Notes: a model not told the origin generated them from the sequence alone. A DNA stretch of 64,000 nucleotides from Pyrocephalus nanus (GCA_038380795.1 CM076259.1:25526977-25590976), one strand, 5' to 3'. Shown: positions 38,101-53,100, counted from the stretch's first letter. Program-made: numbers and translations.

Positions 38101-41100
38101 GAGGTTGACCCCAACGATGAGTGTCAAGGATTGGTTGACTGGAGAGGAGCTGACGTTGTCGGTCAGACCGGCCAAGTAGGTCCCGTACAGCAGGAGAATA
38201 CTCTGGAAGCAGAAAAAAGAGGTTTCCAGAGTGTGGAAAATTACTGCCTGATGGTGTCAACCCCCACCTCAAACCAAGCCCGGTGAGCTCAGCACAATCC
38301 TAATTAATGCTCTTTGATCTATAATGCAGACCTTGAGCGCACGCTGGTGACGCTGCGGCAAACGCCCGGCACGCTGCTGCGGGCCAGAACGGGGAGAGAG
38401 GCCAGGAGGGAAGGTGCCGGTGGGCATCAGAAGTCCCAGCCAAGCTGTGTGAGGAGATGAGGGTCAGGTCAGCAGGTGATGCCAAGGAGCAGAGGATGGT
38501 CAGGAGAGATAAGACACAAAACCTGCTCCTCGGGCAGCTGGGAGCAGGAGAAGCAAAGACAGACAGACAGATAGGTCCCTGCAGGGATGCAGCAGTGGGG
38601 TGCCATCTAGGAGCAACGACATACCTCTGAAGGAGCAGGAAGGATGTTCAGAAGACATTCAAAAGAAAAAAGCAAGAAGAAATGGAGGTTTAGACTGGAG
38701 GGAAGAGGATGTACTTGGTGCCTCTTTAAATAGCAATCCAGGAAACTACCAGGTGCAATTCTTCTCCCTTCCCTTTGCTGCTTCCTGACTCCAGCAGAAG
38801 GGAAAGGCACTAGAGAAGTGCTCTGTACACAGAGGAACTCCCCCCCTGAGCAGATCAGTTGTTTTAGAGCGGGCTGCCTCACCACACTGGCCCTCAAGTG
38901 TCCCCTAAATGTATCTTTCCAGAGTGCTCAGGATTAAACTATCCAGCAGCATGAAGCCTTCCTTCCCTACAGGACACTAGCAGGAAACACCAAGTATTTT
39001 TTTCCCACCCCCATAGTGCAGGGCATGGTCTGCCTTCAAGATCATTTGGAAACACCATCTAACAAAATCCCAGCACCTGTAACAACCTGGAATCCAGAGA
39101 ATATGATTTAAATTATTCCTGTGCTACCTAGGAAGTGTAACTGGGTCTGCCTTAGTTTACTAAGAGTCATTGTTACTTGGGCATCAAGAAGTGCTCTGTG
39201 ACCTGAGTGCAGATGTTTTTTAGACCCTTCTGGACCCCTCTGTGCTGTGGCTGCTTGATGATCGTAATGACCACTGCCAGGGTTAAGGTCTGGAGGGGCA
39301 TGGGCAGGAGGTTCATGTCCTCAGTCTCTGGTGAGACTCGCAACTTCAGAGCACCACAAACTCTCAAGGCGGGGTTGTGATGGTGAGACCTGCCTCGCTG
39401 GGAACTAGGCCGACGCCTGACCCTGCTTTGTAGAATCTGCCCTGGACCATAACCACAGCCACCGTGGGGCACCTCCAAATGGCCCAAAGGCAAGTTAGCT
39501 TCTAATCCCTGAGCAAGAAAAAACCCCAGCACCAAAGTCCCATTTAAATTCATACAGTCTATCTGGGACACAGACAGCAGCACCGCCGTCTAGTAAACTA
39601 GGACTTTCAGTAGGCACAGGACTAAGTGGTTTGTTTGTTTGTTTGCTTGTTTGTTTTAATCCTGAGCAGAGAATTTTGCTCCTAATTCCAGGCATGTCCT
39701 TGGCAAATCAGTTCTGTTCATTGCTCTGTTCCAGTAAAACCAGGATAATCACTGAGTGGCTTCCCAAAGGGCTGAGCTCTGGATGCTAAGAAGTGCTACA
39801 TACACACAGAAATAAAGCCTACTCTCACATTAATGTAAACCCAAATTAACTCCAGAGAAAGTACTAAGGAAATAATTCCACAACCCCCAGTAAGTACAAA
39901 GGAACAGGGTCAGATACAACACAACACTAAAAAATATTACTTGGGAGTGATAGTGGGGATGTTTTATTTCAGAAAGCATTTTGTAGGAGCTGTAGGCAAA
40001 GACATCACCTGTCTAAACCCTAACACAAGATTTTGCAAGACAAAATCAGAGGTAGAGACACAGCACTGAAAACCCAGGGAATACCTATTTTCAATACCAA
40101 AGGACTTCTAAGGACAAGCTACACCAATGCCTTTGAAATGTAGAGGGGAGAAGGACTTGGCTGTGTTGTAAGGTCCCTTTCTGCTCTTTTTCCTACAATT
40201 TTGGGTAGATGGTCAGTGAGTATTATATTACAGTGAATCACAAAGGAACTGCCTGTACTGCACAGAGAGATGAAGCCATTACCAAAGAAAGGCTGTGATC
40301 TCACCAGCTTCATCAACATCAGCTTTCTGAAATGTGTCCAGCTTCTGCCATACCAAAGACACGAGACCACAGATAATTACAGCAGTAATTACACCTACAT
40401 AGTTACATCGGTACAACTAACACTTATGGAATAAGAACGGCCATGTGCAGAGCTCCACCAGTGAAAGTGCACCCCAGCGGTATAATTAGGCTGATAAACA
40501 TCCTGTAAAGGTAAGGCAGCAAGCACTTGTCATCAGCACCTCCTTGGTTTGGAGTCAGAGGACTCAGGGACTGAGCCACAGGGTGGACCACTGCACTGGA
40601 CGGCCTTCTGAGGCTTTATGGAAAGAGTGTGCTTTAGAGAACAGCAAGACATGAGTTTTAAGTGAGATAGATCAGGCACAGGGGGTTGCAGGGAGAGAAA
40701 CAGAGAGACTGTATGTGCACCATGTACAAAAAGAGATAGTGAGGAAGGGAAAAAGTGGCTTACAGGGCTTTTACCCTTTCTAAGATGGGAAGGACTGGAA
40801 ATAGCAGGGCTTTTGAGATGAACAGGAGTAGCTGGAATCTGCAATAGGCCTGTAGCTTGGGAGGGCAGCAAAGCAATGAATGCTGCTAAACAATTTATGT
40901 TGTAAGACAGAGAGTTATAATGCAAGAATCAATCAAGAGGTTACTCACCTTAAACCCTAAAATGAGAACGAGCCAAAGATCGGAATAGAGCGACGCGCAG
41001 GACTGCACCCGGCTCACGGAGCAGGTCATGCCTTTCTCTGTTGCCTGGAAAGCAAGGGAAAGACTGAAGTGAAGGCTGCAGCCCAGGCACAGACAGATAG

Positions 41101-44100
41101 GCAGACACATCTAAGCTGGTCTTCTCTGCAGACTTCTAAAAGGATAGGCCAAAGCTGGTGCTACCAGGGGCAGAGGGTTAAAGCAAGGAAGATTTTGGCA
41201 TTCTGCTGCCAACACGGCTGGTTAAACATTTCTCTAAAGCGTGTGATCTGCACAGACCTGGAAACTCTGCAATGGACCCTCACCTCTGTAACAGGCTGAG
41301 CAAAAACCCAACCCAGAGGGACCAGAAGTTTTTCGGATTTGTTTTTCTTTTTATTGTTTTTCAAACAGCACCTCCAAATGCCTGGCCATCCACCAACTTT
41401 CTCCACAGAGTTCAGACAGAACACAGCAAAACCCTCCACCACCCTTCCTCATCCCTTTACCCGCAGTGAGACGCTGAGGCTTCGGAAGCACTGGACTGGA
41501 TCGGCAAATACCCACGTCAAGAGCAACACAGCATCTGCCAGCACCAGTGCTGCCACCATCGCCAGCAACTGGAGGTCTTTGATAATCTGCAAACACACAA
41601 GAAGTAAAAAGTTACTCTGGGGAGGAAATGGACACCAATGACCTCCATCCCCTTGGGTCCCTTTCTGGTTGTTTCCTTCAAGCAACATGTCTGTCCTACT
41701 ACTTCCCCCAGAGGGGAATTCAGTGGCTCACCTACATTAGAATTGGCCACAGGATCTCTGCCTCCATCTCCCATAGTCTTGGAGAGCTTATCAGGCTTGG
41801 GGCCAAGCATTAACCTTCCTTGATGGTGTGGATAGCAGGTACATGCTGTGACAGAAAACAGTTCTTCCAAAACAATGCTATCATCCCTTATGTCCAAATC
41901 ACCAGCAGAGACAAAAAGGGTAGGTAAAAAGCCTGGTAGTATTATTTTGAAAGTTTAACACAGATCCTGGTGCCTCAGGAATGGGACTCCTTGCTGGTAC
42001 CCAGTTCCCCTGCAAACAGTCTCATCTCACCTTTCATCTGACCTTCTTTTTCACCACTGGAAAGTGGCCACTGAAAGCTCAAAGTTACATGCACTGTTAC
42101 ATGAATAAATTTCCTATTTCCCTCCCAGCTGCTGATTCCCCTTCTTTAAGGGCTGCAGAGGAGTGCCTAGTGCTCCCTCCCTCCCTTCAAGAGATCAGAT
42201 ACATCTGGGGATGGCCCTACATCAGATGTTTTTGAGGATACCTGGTTCATTTTCATCCCACAAAATCAATCAGCCCAGGCCAGGACACAAATACTGGCAC
42301 GTAGTGTGATGAAGGTATGTGGCTAATGTAAAATAAGCACAAGACCTTGCTCAGTGATGGGGCTGGGACTCCACTGGGGAACAGGCAGCCTGGCAGGGTA
42401 CCTGCTTACCCGTGGAGTAGAAAATCTCTTGTCTCATTGCTCAGGAATAAATGAGGGGCCCATGCACAGCTAGGTGTGAAACCAGGCCTGTGATTGTGGC
42501 ACCCATCCCTGTCATGGGCCAGCTTTTATCTGCTGTTCCACACTGGTTTGGGACTTGCTGGTGTTTGCCCTCCTAGGGAAGTTTTCCCCCCTCCCTTCCC
42601 TCCTCGGGTGCTGTGTACTCACCACCCGCTTGTCCGGCACCCTTTGGGTGAACACCTTGTAGAGCCTCCAGCTTTTCCCCAGGATGGGGCCAAACACCAG
42701 GGAGGAGCCCACGCACAGCAGGCAGAGCCGCACCTGCCGGGGGTCAGAGCGAGGAGGCTGAAAGTGGGGCTTGCAGGGACACCCCACACCCTCCCACCCA
42801 GGGGTGCAATAAAGGTGGGTGGGTGGGGACATGCCTATGGTTTTCTGGCTTCTGGAGGGTCATATCAGACATTAGAAGGCTGACCACAGGGTGAAATGAA
42901 TTAAAAGGCACATATTCCTCTGCAGGCATGTCTGCCGCCTGCCTTTTCCTCCCCATCCCGAGAGACTTTCACCAGAGGAGCAGGCAGGGAGAGCTAGGCA
43001 GCTTGTGAGCAGCAGGGGCACGGTAGGTCCCAGCACCAATAAATCACTTGCTGGCACCTCCATTAATTATCCCCAGCCCAGCGGCTGAGCAGGATGCAGG
43101 GTGTGCATTCTCCCACATCCCACTCTCCCATATGGATGCATGCCCAGCCCTCGGTCTGGCAGGGCGGCTGCCTCAGGTCAGGACGTGGGAGTTCATCACA
43201 CAGGTGAGTGTTTTGATGAGGATCTGCTCTGCAGCCAAAAAACTCACCTGCAACCTCACAGCACCTGTGCTACTTCGGGCAGCGGTGGCTCTGCGGAGGA
43301 TCCCATCTCCCTCTGGGCTCCCCTTCCCTACTGCACTTCTACAAGCCCAGCAGCCTGCCTGCCTGCGGGACCCCCCCCCGGGGACCTGCTTTGAGTCCCT
43401 TCCTCGGTGCAGATGTGGTTTGCACAAACAGCGAGGGCCGTTCAGACAGAAAGTATCTGGTTGTGTTTTGCACATGTGAAAGCCACAGCCCGGCCGAGTG
43501 CAGCCAGCAGAGAGGTGGTGACAGGCTGTGGCTAAGAGAGAGCACGTACAAACAGGCATGTACATGTGCATGCGTGACAGTACCCATCCCAGCAAACCCC
43601 CCACTCACCTGAATAAGCTTTTCCATGGAGTCTCCAGAAGGCAGGCTCTGCTCCTGAATCCCGAAGAGGTAAGCACTCGTGTAAGTCAAGCCACTGCCCA
43701 GCAGGGTCACAATGTTGAGATTGGGGCTGGACATCTTCACGATCCTCCAGGAAACAAAGCAGGGAAGGTGGTGATGGTTACTGAGCATCATGACCTGGCA
43801 TCACAGGGGCGAGGTCCCCTTACAGGGGCGACGATGGCCATAAGGGATGCTGACACACTGTCCACCCCCCAGCCTCTGATGTTCACAGCTGCTGAAAAAG
43901 CTCACCCATTGCTCCATGGTGTATAACCCATCCTCTCTGCTGTCTTGCTGGAGTGCTTCACTATGCTTAAAGTACTCATTTCACTCTACCCCAACATTTC
44001 TACTGTAGAGGGGCAGAAGTGGAAAACCACACCAGTGCACACATGGTGACTGTCCCCAGCTTTGGGTGTGACAGCTACGAGTGCCTCCAAGAACAGGCTC

Positions 44101-47100
44101 TTCCCACTGCTCCTTCCTCTGAGGAGATAGTTTCACACTCAGCATAGTCTCAACTTCAGGAAGCTGCCTGCAATGTTCAGCTTACAGCCTCCCCTCTGTA
44201 ATTTCACCCCATCACTCATAATCCTGTAACTGTATTCAGGGAGGGGAGATCAACCCACTGATCTCTCATGACCTGTCACCCTTCCCCAGCAAGCCCATCA
44301 AGCAAAGGCTGTAGCTCCTGCCATCCCCCTGCATAGTTCTGCCTCTTCAATCTGCTGCCAAGTCATTGCATTTCTCTACCCTTGAGCTCCTTCCTGGCTT
44401 GCTGCCTTGCAAGGGATTCAACCTGGCCCTTTCCCTCCCTGACTTCCTCACCATGCCTCAGCCCCTGGGGAAAGATATTCATCAGCTCACCCTCAGCTGC
44501 ATGCTGAAAAAGGTCTCCTTTGCCCTCCCAGGTTCAGTAGGCAGACCAGTATTTATTTACTGCAGAGCAAATAAATAACGCACATTCATTACAGCATGCT
44601 CCGAGAATATCTTCAGGGGCCTAAATAATTTGGTAATCAATTAAGGTGGCCACACTACTCAGTAAATTAAGTGCTTCAGATTGGGATGCAGGTCATGCAG
44701 CTGCTGCAATGCAGCAGGCACAGGGCTCACAACACAAACCCTTATGGGGCAGGACCCTCCTGACTGCACAGTGCTTGTCAGAAGCATTAAGTTCCTTAAT
44801 GCAACCAGAGAATCAGTTCAGGCTGCACACAGATGCATGTCTATGTGCAAAAAACACTGACACATAGAGATCGATGGCTTTGCCAGGTGAAGCTTGGGAG
44901 AGGGATGTACCTCTGGGGGAAAAAGCAGTTGAGAAACCAACGGACCAATGAAGCTGAGGAGAAAGTGGTAAGGAGGCAGGCAAGACACTCAGAATTGCTG
45001 AGGAGGGGTCAGTGCTGGCTGAGACAGTTTGAGTTACCAGGAATTGTTGAGCCTTATGCTTGGATTTATGCTGCCTTCAGGGGAGCAGGAGATTTTACAT
45101 CCTCTATGCAGACTGAAAAGCACCAAGGAAAGTCTGCACTTTACAACCAGCTTCTCTCACCAATGAAGACCACATTCCCCACAAATATGGGCAACCACCA
45201 AGATCAAAAAGGGTGGCCCAACAGCAGGAAGTGCACTGTGGGGGAGCATGATGGCTTTGCCATGGAGCTATGCTGCTCAGAGCGATGGTCCCAAGAGCAG
45301 ACTTGAGCAGAAAAGGAGACCTGCTCTCTTTCTGCTCACTCCTGTTGATGTTTTTATTGAATGGTACCTTTGGGATGATACTATGCACTGCTGTCTGTGC
45401 CACGCCAGAGGGCATTCACAGAATCATAGAATCATTAAGGTTGGAAAAGACCTCCAAGATCATCAAGACCAACCTTTGACCAAACACCACCATGTGAACT
45501 AAACCATAGCACCAAGTGCCACATTCAGTCATTTATCAAACACTTCCAGGGATGGTAACTCCAATACTTCCCTGGGCAGAGCATTCCAATGCTTGACAAC
45601 CTTTCAGTGCAAAAATTCTTCCTGATGTCCAACCTGAACCTCCCCTGACGCAGCTTGAGCCCATTTCATCTTGTCCTGTCTACATCTTCCTGCCTTGAGG
45701 AGGAAGGGAGCAGTCCAAACAGGACTGTCTCCATCAGTGATCAATAGCGAATGTGATGGAGAAATCTGCAGCAACACTGGCATTGGCCTTGCTTGCCCCA
45801 TGGTGTTCCTTCAGGCTCATACCTTCCTGACACTCAGCTGGTCATCAGCTCAGAGCCTGGTCCTGAAGGAGCCTCATTCCGCTGCTCCAGCTCAGGGAAA
45901 TTGTCGCAGCAGAAGAGGGAAGCCCTTACCTGTTTTTCCTGAAGCGAATTGTGAAGACAAGAAAGAAGAGCGCAAGCAGGACTCCTCCAGTCAGGAACGT
46001 CCACACAACTCCCAGGAGACCAGCAGAGAAGGACGGGAAGCTCTTCCCACTGTGGTCAGAAGATGTCTGCAGGAGGCAAAAGGGGTGAGGGAGAAAGGGA
46101 TATTGCTGGGGCTTCCAGTGAAGGAGGTCCCTACTCTAGCAAGATCATACCCACGGGTGCTCCTCCTCAGCCACAAACCGCATCTCCTCAATAAGCAGAC
46201 ACCCTGGCACCCGACCAAGATCTGCAGGCAGGGCTGGTGAGATGTGTGTAGACAGGACATGTACTCTGCCATTTGCTGAGTGCACAGGAGGAGAGGGCAG
46301 TCCAGGAGCCCTCTTCTTACGGCCAACTAGCCAAATATGTAATGAAGCCATACGAGTGACTCACAGACCTCAGGCAGCCCTGGCTGTGGGAGAGAGGAAC
46401 ATGGGCAATGGTTCCCCACTGTCCTTCTCTGGAAAGAAACCTCTGCAGAGAGGTGACATGGTACCCCAGCTCATAGCACTCGTCTTTGGAAAGTTAGCAT
46501 CCTTGGCTCCTGCCCTTACCCCTCCATGCAGCAGACAACTGACCAGCCGGCTGATGTGACTGGGAGCCAGCAGCAGAGCTGCCAGTCAGTGCAGAAGACG
46601 CAGAGAAGGGAGTGTGACAGCGTTTTTCAGAGGCATTACGCAGTGACACACCGAGCTGGACTCCACCCGACTCCAGCCGGCTGGAAAGTAACTTGGTCCC
46701 AGGCAGACATCAGCTGAGAACTGGCTTTTGAGGGACACTCCCAAAGTGGATATAACAGAGGCACCTCTCTCCTTGCACATAAGCAACGTTATGGGTTTAA
46801 ATCTCCAGTTAAAAATATTCTCTATCTCTGTATTAACATAAGATAGACAAAATAATCCTATGTGAAATAAGAAACCTGTCCACTGTGGATCTAAAATGCT
46901 CCAGTATTTTTAACAGGGTGTGCATGCTTAGGTTCATTCACACATACTACGTGTGTGTTACAGACTTTTTTTTTCTTTAAAAAAAGCATCACTTTTACTA
47001 AGGTAAAAGTGGAAGGGAGGAGGATGGGGTTTGAGCTGGGATCATACACCTCCTCACTAACTTCTCTGGTGCTAAGTCCTTTCTCAGATATTTCAGTTGA

Positions 47101-50100
47101 CCTGCATGCAATTTCTATGGCAGAAAACTACTTTTCCTGACAGTTGCCACTTCCCCAAACTCCCAATTCTTTCTTCAAGGCCTGAGCTGTTTCTGCTTCC
47201 AGCCTTGCTAGAAATAAATCTTCAAGGAGAAGTAAGGCAATTGTTCAGAGCCAATGCCACATCTCCCTCTTCCCCAGCCAGGCTTTATCTCCTCTGGACA
47301 AGCAAGAACAAGGCACAGCTTGGAGAATTAAAGCCAACACATAATTCTTAAACCAAAAACGTGTCACTGCCACACGAGCACGGCTGATCCATGGGCTCCT
47401 GGCAGCTCACATGCTGGTGCCATGCTGGCTGCAGGGCAACTGCGTAAGGCAAACCCCTGGCTGGGAGAGACATCCAGCCGAGAGCCAATGCTGCTGCTGG
47501 CTGCTGTGTGCTGGGATACAGCTGCATGCACACCTCAGCCTTGCTTTGCAGCAGTGTGGAGGAATCCCTGAGGGGATACTCATATCCCTCTTGCAAACTG
47601 CTTCCTACCTCCTCTTCCCTCTCTCTATCCCCTGGGGAGTCTTTTGGCTCTCTGGGAAACAAAGACTACCACATGGTGAAGATGGTCAGCCACCCAGGGA
47701 TCAGAAACACCCTTATGATCTCCACCTTTCCTTTCCTCCCACCTGGCTGCTGTTTCCCTGGATGTTGATGCTACTTGAAGTTGATGGAGCGCTTTGTTTG
47801 CCGCTGAGAGGAGTAAATCCTGGTCCTAGCAGGGGGAATATTAATTGTAAGGCAGCTGCCAGAGCCGGGGGAGCCAAGCAGCTTAGTCTTCTAATTAAAG
47901 GCTCATGGTCGTGCAGGACGTGATGGAGAGCTGAGCGGGCCAAGCCTCACCGGTCCATCCAGCAGCCTCACACGGTGCCAACTGCAACTGAGTGCATCCC
48001 AGTGTCATTTCCACTGGCTTACTGGTGTGGGGGGTACCATTTATTATGCATAATGACTTTTAATTAAATCATGCCCTATTCATATTTTAAAAGCACTTTG
48101 AAGTTGCAGAGGACAGGAAAGGTCAAGGGCAGATGGGGCCACCTAAGGCCAATCCTAAGCAGCTGTCACACCGGCCAACACACAGGGGGTTGCTTGACAT
48201 GGCCTGGCAGTTGTGGATGCTTCCTCACTTTCTGGTAACTGTGAGATGTCACCTAGACTGGGCTTGTCTTGGAGGCCAACCAGCATGCTGACTTCAGCTG
48301 GACTGGGATTACTTGTCAGCTGCACCCCCCTTTCCATCTCTCCACCCAAATCCACTTTAGCAGAGCAAACCTCATGCCCCAGAGCACTTTCCTGCCTCCA
48401 TACATACCACTGTTACAGTGCAGAGCTCCTGCAGTGCCCGCTGCTGCTGGCTGTCAAAACTGGAGCTGCCATCGCAGAGCTCAGAGCAGTTGAATCCCGG
48501 CTCCATAGCACATCCTCAGCCGCTATCCAGCCGTACCTTCGCCCCTACTGGAAGGACGAGCGTTGGCTTTCTCCAGCGAGAAGAAACCTCCGGCATACAC
48601 CGTATCTCCTCCCGTCAGCAGGGTGAAGTGAGGGGGTCTGGCAGCCCGGGGCTGAGCTCACCCAAACTGATGTGGTGCACATCCAGCCCCAGGACAGGGA
48701 GTGCCCACCTCCAGGTGTCCCGTGGGGTGTCCCCTGCGGCGAGGCGAGTCAGCATGGAACCTGGGTTCCCACGGAGCACGGTGGCATCCTGAGCACTGCT
48801 ACACCAGCCTGCAAAACACCACATGTTGAGGTCACAGGGGGCCCCAGCCCCTACACCTCAGCTGTGGAGCTGAAACCAGGTGCTGTGCCGGTCCACACCA
48901 CCCAAATTTTCTGCAGCTTTCCTCTGCCAATGCATTTTCCCACACCAGTGCAATTTTAAGGGTGCATCTTTGCAGGTACCCTCCTTACGCTGGCAGCTAC
49001 TGCCAGTTTCCTGGCATGTCCACTTCTTCCAGCAAGGAACCAGAGGGTGTAGACAACAACAAACAGTAACAAGTGTCACCACTGCTTAATAGGATCTACA
49101 CCCAGGTCTGGGCGGGCTACAGGATAAGGCACTTGAACCAAAGCATTTTGGCTGACTTGGCCTGAGTGGCAGCCTGGCTAGCTGAAGAGCTGGCTGTTTA
49201 CTAAGGAGATTTAGAAGACTGACACCTCCATGTTCCCCATCCCTCCTGGTGCTCTGGCTGCCAGGTATTGTCCCCGCCTGCTCCGGTTCCCTTTGCACCA
49301 CCTTTGCCTCTGTTCCCCCTTTCATTTCTCTTTCTGGTGTGGATTTTAATAGGCCTTATTACCATTTTAGACATGAGGTCATACTTGTCCTCAAGCATCC
49401 TTACTCAATTACCATTGTCACCAGTTTTAATTAGCTTCCAGTGCACGACCATAAGCAAGTCTCCCGTCATTAGCAGCTGGGGAGGAAGCGCAATAGCTCA
49501 CTCCCTACTTGCTCCTCACAACAGGTGGGAGGAAAAAAATTATCCTTATCATGCTCCTCGGGGCTGCTCCCCGGCCAAGCATCCCATGTGCCTGGCCAGT
49601 GCTCCATCCTTCCCTCTTCCTACTCCTGACACTTCGATTCCCTCTCCTCATAAGTCCTTTCTTTGGAAAAACTTCTGTCATTAAGTGAGTAAATAAAGAG
49701 TAAATTAAAAAGCACAGTCACCAGGACCTGGTCTGAAACTTGATGTTCGTCATGGGGAGTAATCAGGATTCAAACACCAGAAAAGCTACAGGTGCTGTTC
49801 TCAGCTCAAGCATAGACTGATTTATCAGCTTTAGAGAAGTCACTTACAAGTCCCAGCCCAAACACATCAAGGTCAACAGGCTACTTGTCCCAGATTAGCA
49901 GAGCCACCTCTGAAGCAACAATCCCAACTTTCCTGCTGGCAGAAGCCCCGATGTACCATGAGTTCAGACACCGTCCTGCCTGTCCCAGGACTGCCCCCTA
50001 CAAACACAATATCACACATGAGCCAGACTTGGGACTTTACACACATGGTAGAGATGTTTTTCGAGAGCACTGATGCAACCCAGCTCCATCAAACCTGCCC

Positions 50101-53100
50101 CTCTCTAGCTTGTAGCAAACTGTGGTGGAGTTTCCCCTACAGCAGGATCACCCTGTAAGGGTTTTCATGCCCTCCATGGCTCAGGCTGAGTGATTGGACA
50201 AGGGGTATGGCTGCAGGAGACATGCAGCTGCTGCAGTGGATGCCAGGACTGCAACAGTGGAGAGAAGGAGACAGGCTCCAGCTGAACAGTTCAAAGAGAA
50301 CAATGGATAGTGTGGAGGGGCTGCGTGCTGTGCCTGGGGGTGGCAGTAGGAGAGGGGCACGGAACCTTTGATTCCAAGAAGACCTGAAAAATGAGCACTG
50401 CCCAGCCTCCAAAGGGCTCAACTTCTCCCCATACCCTCAGGTGGGTTTAAAGACAGCCCCTACAATTCCTTGTAACCTTCTGCCACATCAGAGAGGGAAC
50501 CCACCTGCCAGGTGGACCACTACCAAGGCTGGCATGAGGCCAGCAGGCACAGCCCTCCTGTGGCTCACAAATGGAGATGTTTCCACAAGGAGCAGCAATT
50601 TAGCCCTCCTCCACCCAGGAGGCCACCCCTCGCTGGAGGGCAAAAGCCCCTTGGAGTCTTCCCAACCCCCACCCCACCATTCTGCAACAGGCTCCCACAC
50701 AATGTTGATAACAAGCTGAGGCCAATTAACATTCATTAGTATGCAACAAAGCAAGCACTAGTGTGGTTGTCGCTGGAAGGCAACAGGCATTTCCAGCCCA
50801 GCTCCTGCCTCTTGTGAGAGCTGGCAGGAATGCTGCTCCATGGCCTGGAGAGGATCCAAGGGAGACCGGTGCAGTGGGGAGTCACTGACCTTCAGGGTGA
50901 GGTTGGACAATGGTTGTGGGGGCAGACAACAAAACTCCCTTCCTTAAAATGTCAGAGTCTCTTTAGGGCAGAGACCTTTAGGGCAGAGGCTTTTGGTTTT
51001 GGGGGTTTTATGAGGACCAAAGTGCCAACCAATTCTGATGGATCACTTCCAGAGCACAATCAGAGAATGGTTTGGGTTGGGAGGGATCTGACAGCTCTGC
51101 TTGCCCCCTTCTGCCCTCAGTCTCTGTGGCATTACACCTGCTGGCTGTCTGGGTCATAGTGGCCAGTACTTGGTCACAGCTGAGCATCAGCATGTGTGTG
51201 GACGCGATCCAACAAGCCTCAAGTGGGTAGGAAACAAGTGACTAGACCACATGAAAAATATCAGCACCATCATCTTCTAGCATAAAAAGGAACCCTTGAC
51301 TGTTAAAACCAGTATTTGGATAAAAGCAATTTGCAGTCATCTCAATGGTTGATCTTCAGAGCTGGAAAACCTGTTTCTTTTAGATCCCTCAAGACTCGGG
51401 ATGACTTATCATATAATCATTACAGATGGAAACGACCTCTAAGATCATCAAGTCCAACAATTAACCCAGCACTGCCAAGCCCACCACTAAACCATGTCCT
51501 TAAGCACCACGTCTACACATTTTTTGAACATTTCAAGGGATAGATATAGAATCATTAAGGTTGGAAAAGGCCTCAAGATCATTGAGTCCAACATCTACAA
51601 ATGTTGAGAAACTGCAGATTAACTCATAAATAGCCTTCAAAAAAGACGAGGTTGATGTAATCCAAATGCACATCTTGACTCTCTTAAAGTTTCTTCTTCC
51701 CTTCAAAACCTTTGTTTCGAAAAAAATAGAGGAAAGAAACCTCTGAAGAAGCTGAAAAATTGCATTTATAGAGCAGACAGAACTACCTTTTCACCCCAAC
51801 TGGTTCCTTTTGATCTAGTGTTGATAGAGAGACTTTTTCCTAAAGAACAAGTCAACATCACTGCTCAGTGAATCAAAAAGTAAAAAACTGAAGATGTCAA
51901 ATTGCAGACAACAGAACAAATGCATTCAGAAATGTGCATGAAATGGTTTTCATGCGCTCTGCAATCCTGTCCAGTCATATCAGCCCCAACAGAGAAATGG
52001 TACATGTACACCTCTGCAAGGGAAGAGCAGAGCACATCTGGAGAAGCACATCTATCGAGAAGAACTTCTCGGGAAGGTGGTTGTGTGGCCAGTTGGAACC
52101 CACAGCTTTGCTGTGTGCCAAAGGCAGAGAACAACCAGGGGGAAGGAGTGATATGCAGAGGGCAAAGCCATTCCTTCCACCTCAGGTGGGCAGCAGAAGA
52201 TCTTGGCTTTTACCCATGACGGGTCTGTGCTGCTACTGCCACAACTAGTGGGAGATGGTGATCTGGTGGTGGGGACCAGCCCCAGCTAGACAGGACACAA
52301 GGTTACACACTTACAGTGGCAAGTCATCTGGATAACTGTCCCAGCGAGATAAACACCACGGGATGGGGTTTTGCAATTCAGAAAACACTGGCACTTCCGA
52401 GACAGGCTCCTGCTTTTCCCTTCTGCACTTCTTGTCCAACAAGATCCCTTCTTGTTTGACCTGAGAAACCTGCAATATTGCCAACCCCAAGGCGATCAAA
52501 AAAGTCACAAGCTAGACTTACTGCAACACCTCCCGCAATGAAGCTAGTTAAAAATCGGGAGTTAAAGCACCCAGCATATCTAAAGATTATTTTTAATTTA
52601 TATTTAAAATTTCGGCATTTACATCTTCACACTTTCCCCTGCAAACACAAAAGAAAAAATAAAGAAAACCAAGAAATCCTGCTTATCATGTCATCCTAAA
52701 ATGTGGGTTACAAAGCCTCAATCCCCAGGAATTGTTGTCACCTTTCTTTTCAGGGACCATCCTGTGCACTTGCTCTATCCTGCTTTTGTCCCTGCGATTT
52801 CCAGAGCCACCTCCAGGTCTCTCAGATCCCTTCACACCCGGCAGATGGAAGCTAGCTCAGTGCACAGGCACATGTCGGGGCACAGCACGGGGCCCAATGG
52901 GGTCATCTTCCCACCCAGGCAGTGTCCCTGCCTTTGCTGTCACTTCCTGACCCACACCCAGGGTACGGGTGATAACCACCAGGAGCTGCAGGACCTGCTG
53001 CATGCAAAGGAGGGAGATGCAGGACAAGGTGCTTCTGTCTCCAGATGCATGAGGAGCTCTCTGTGTGATTCTGAAACACGAAAGTTTGTGCTGACTGAAG

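Noticed and set aside
48858..49082. Minus-strand frame with a donor-like GCGTAAGG, tested as the GPR156 N-terminal exon
   Set aside because: Peptide does not resemble the receptor N-terminus; the exon at 54104-53937 fits phase and sequence better.
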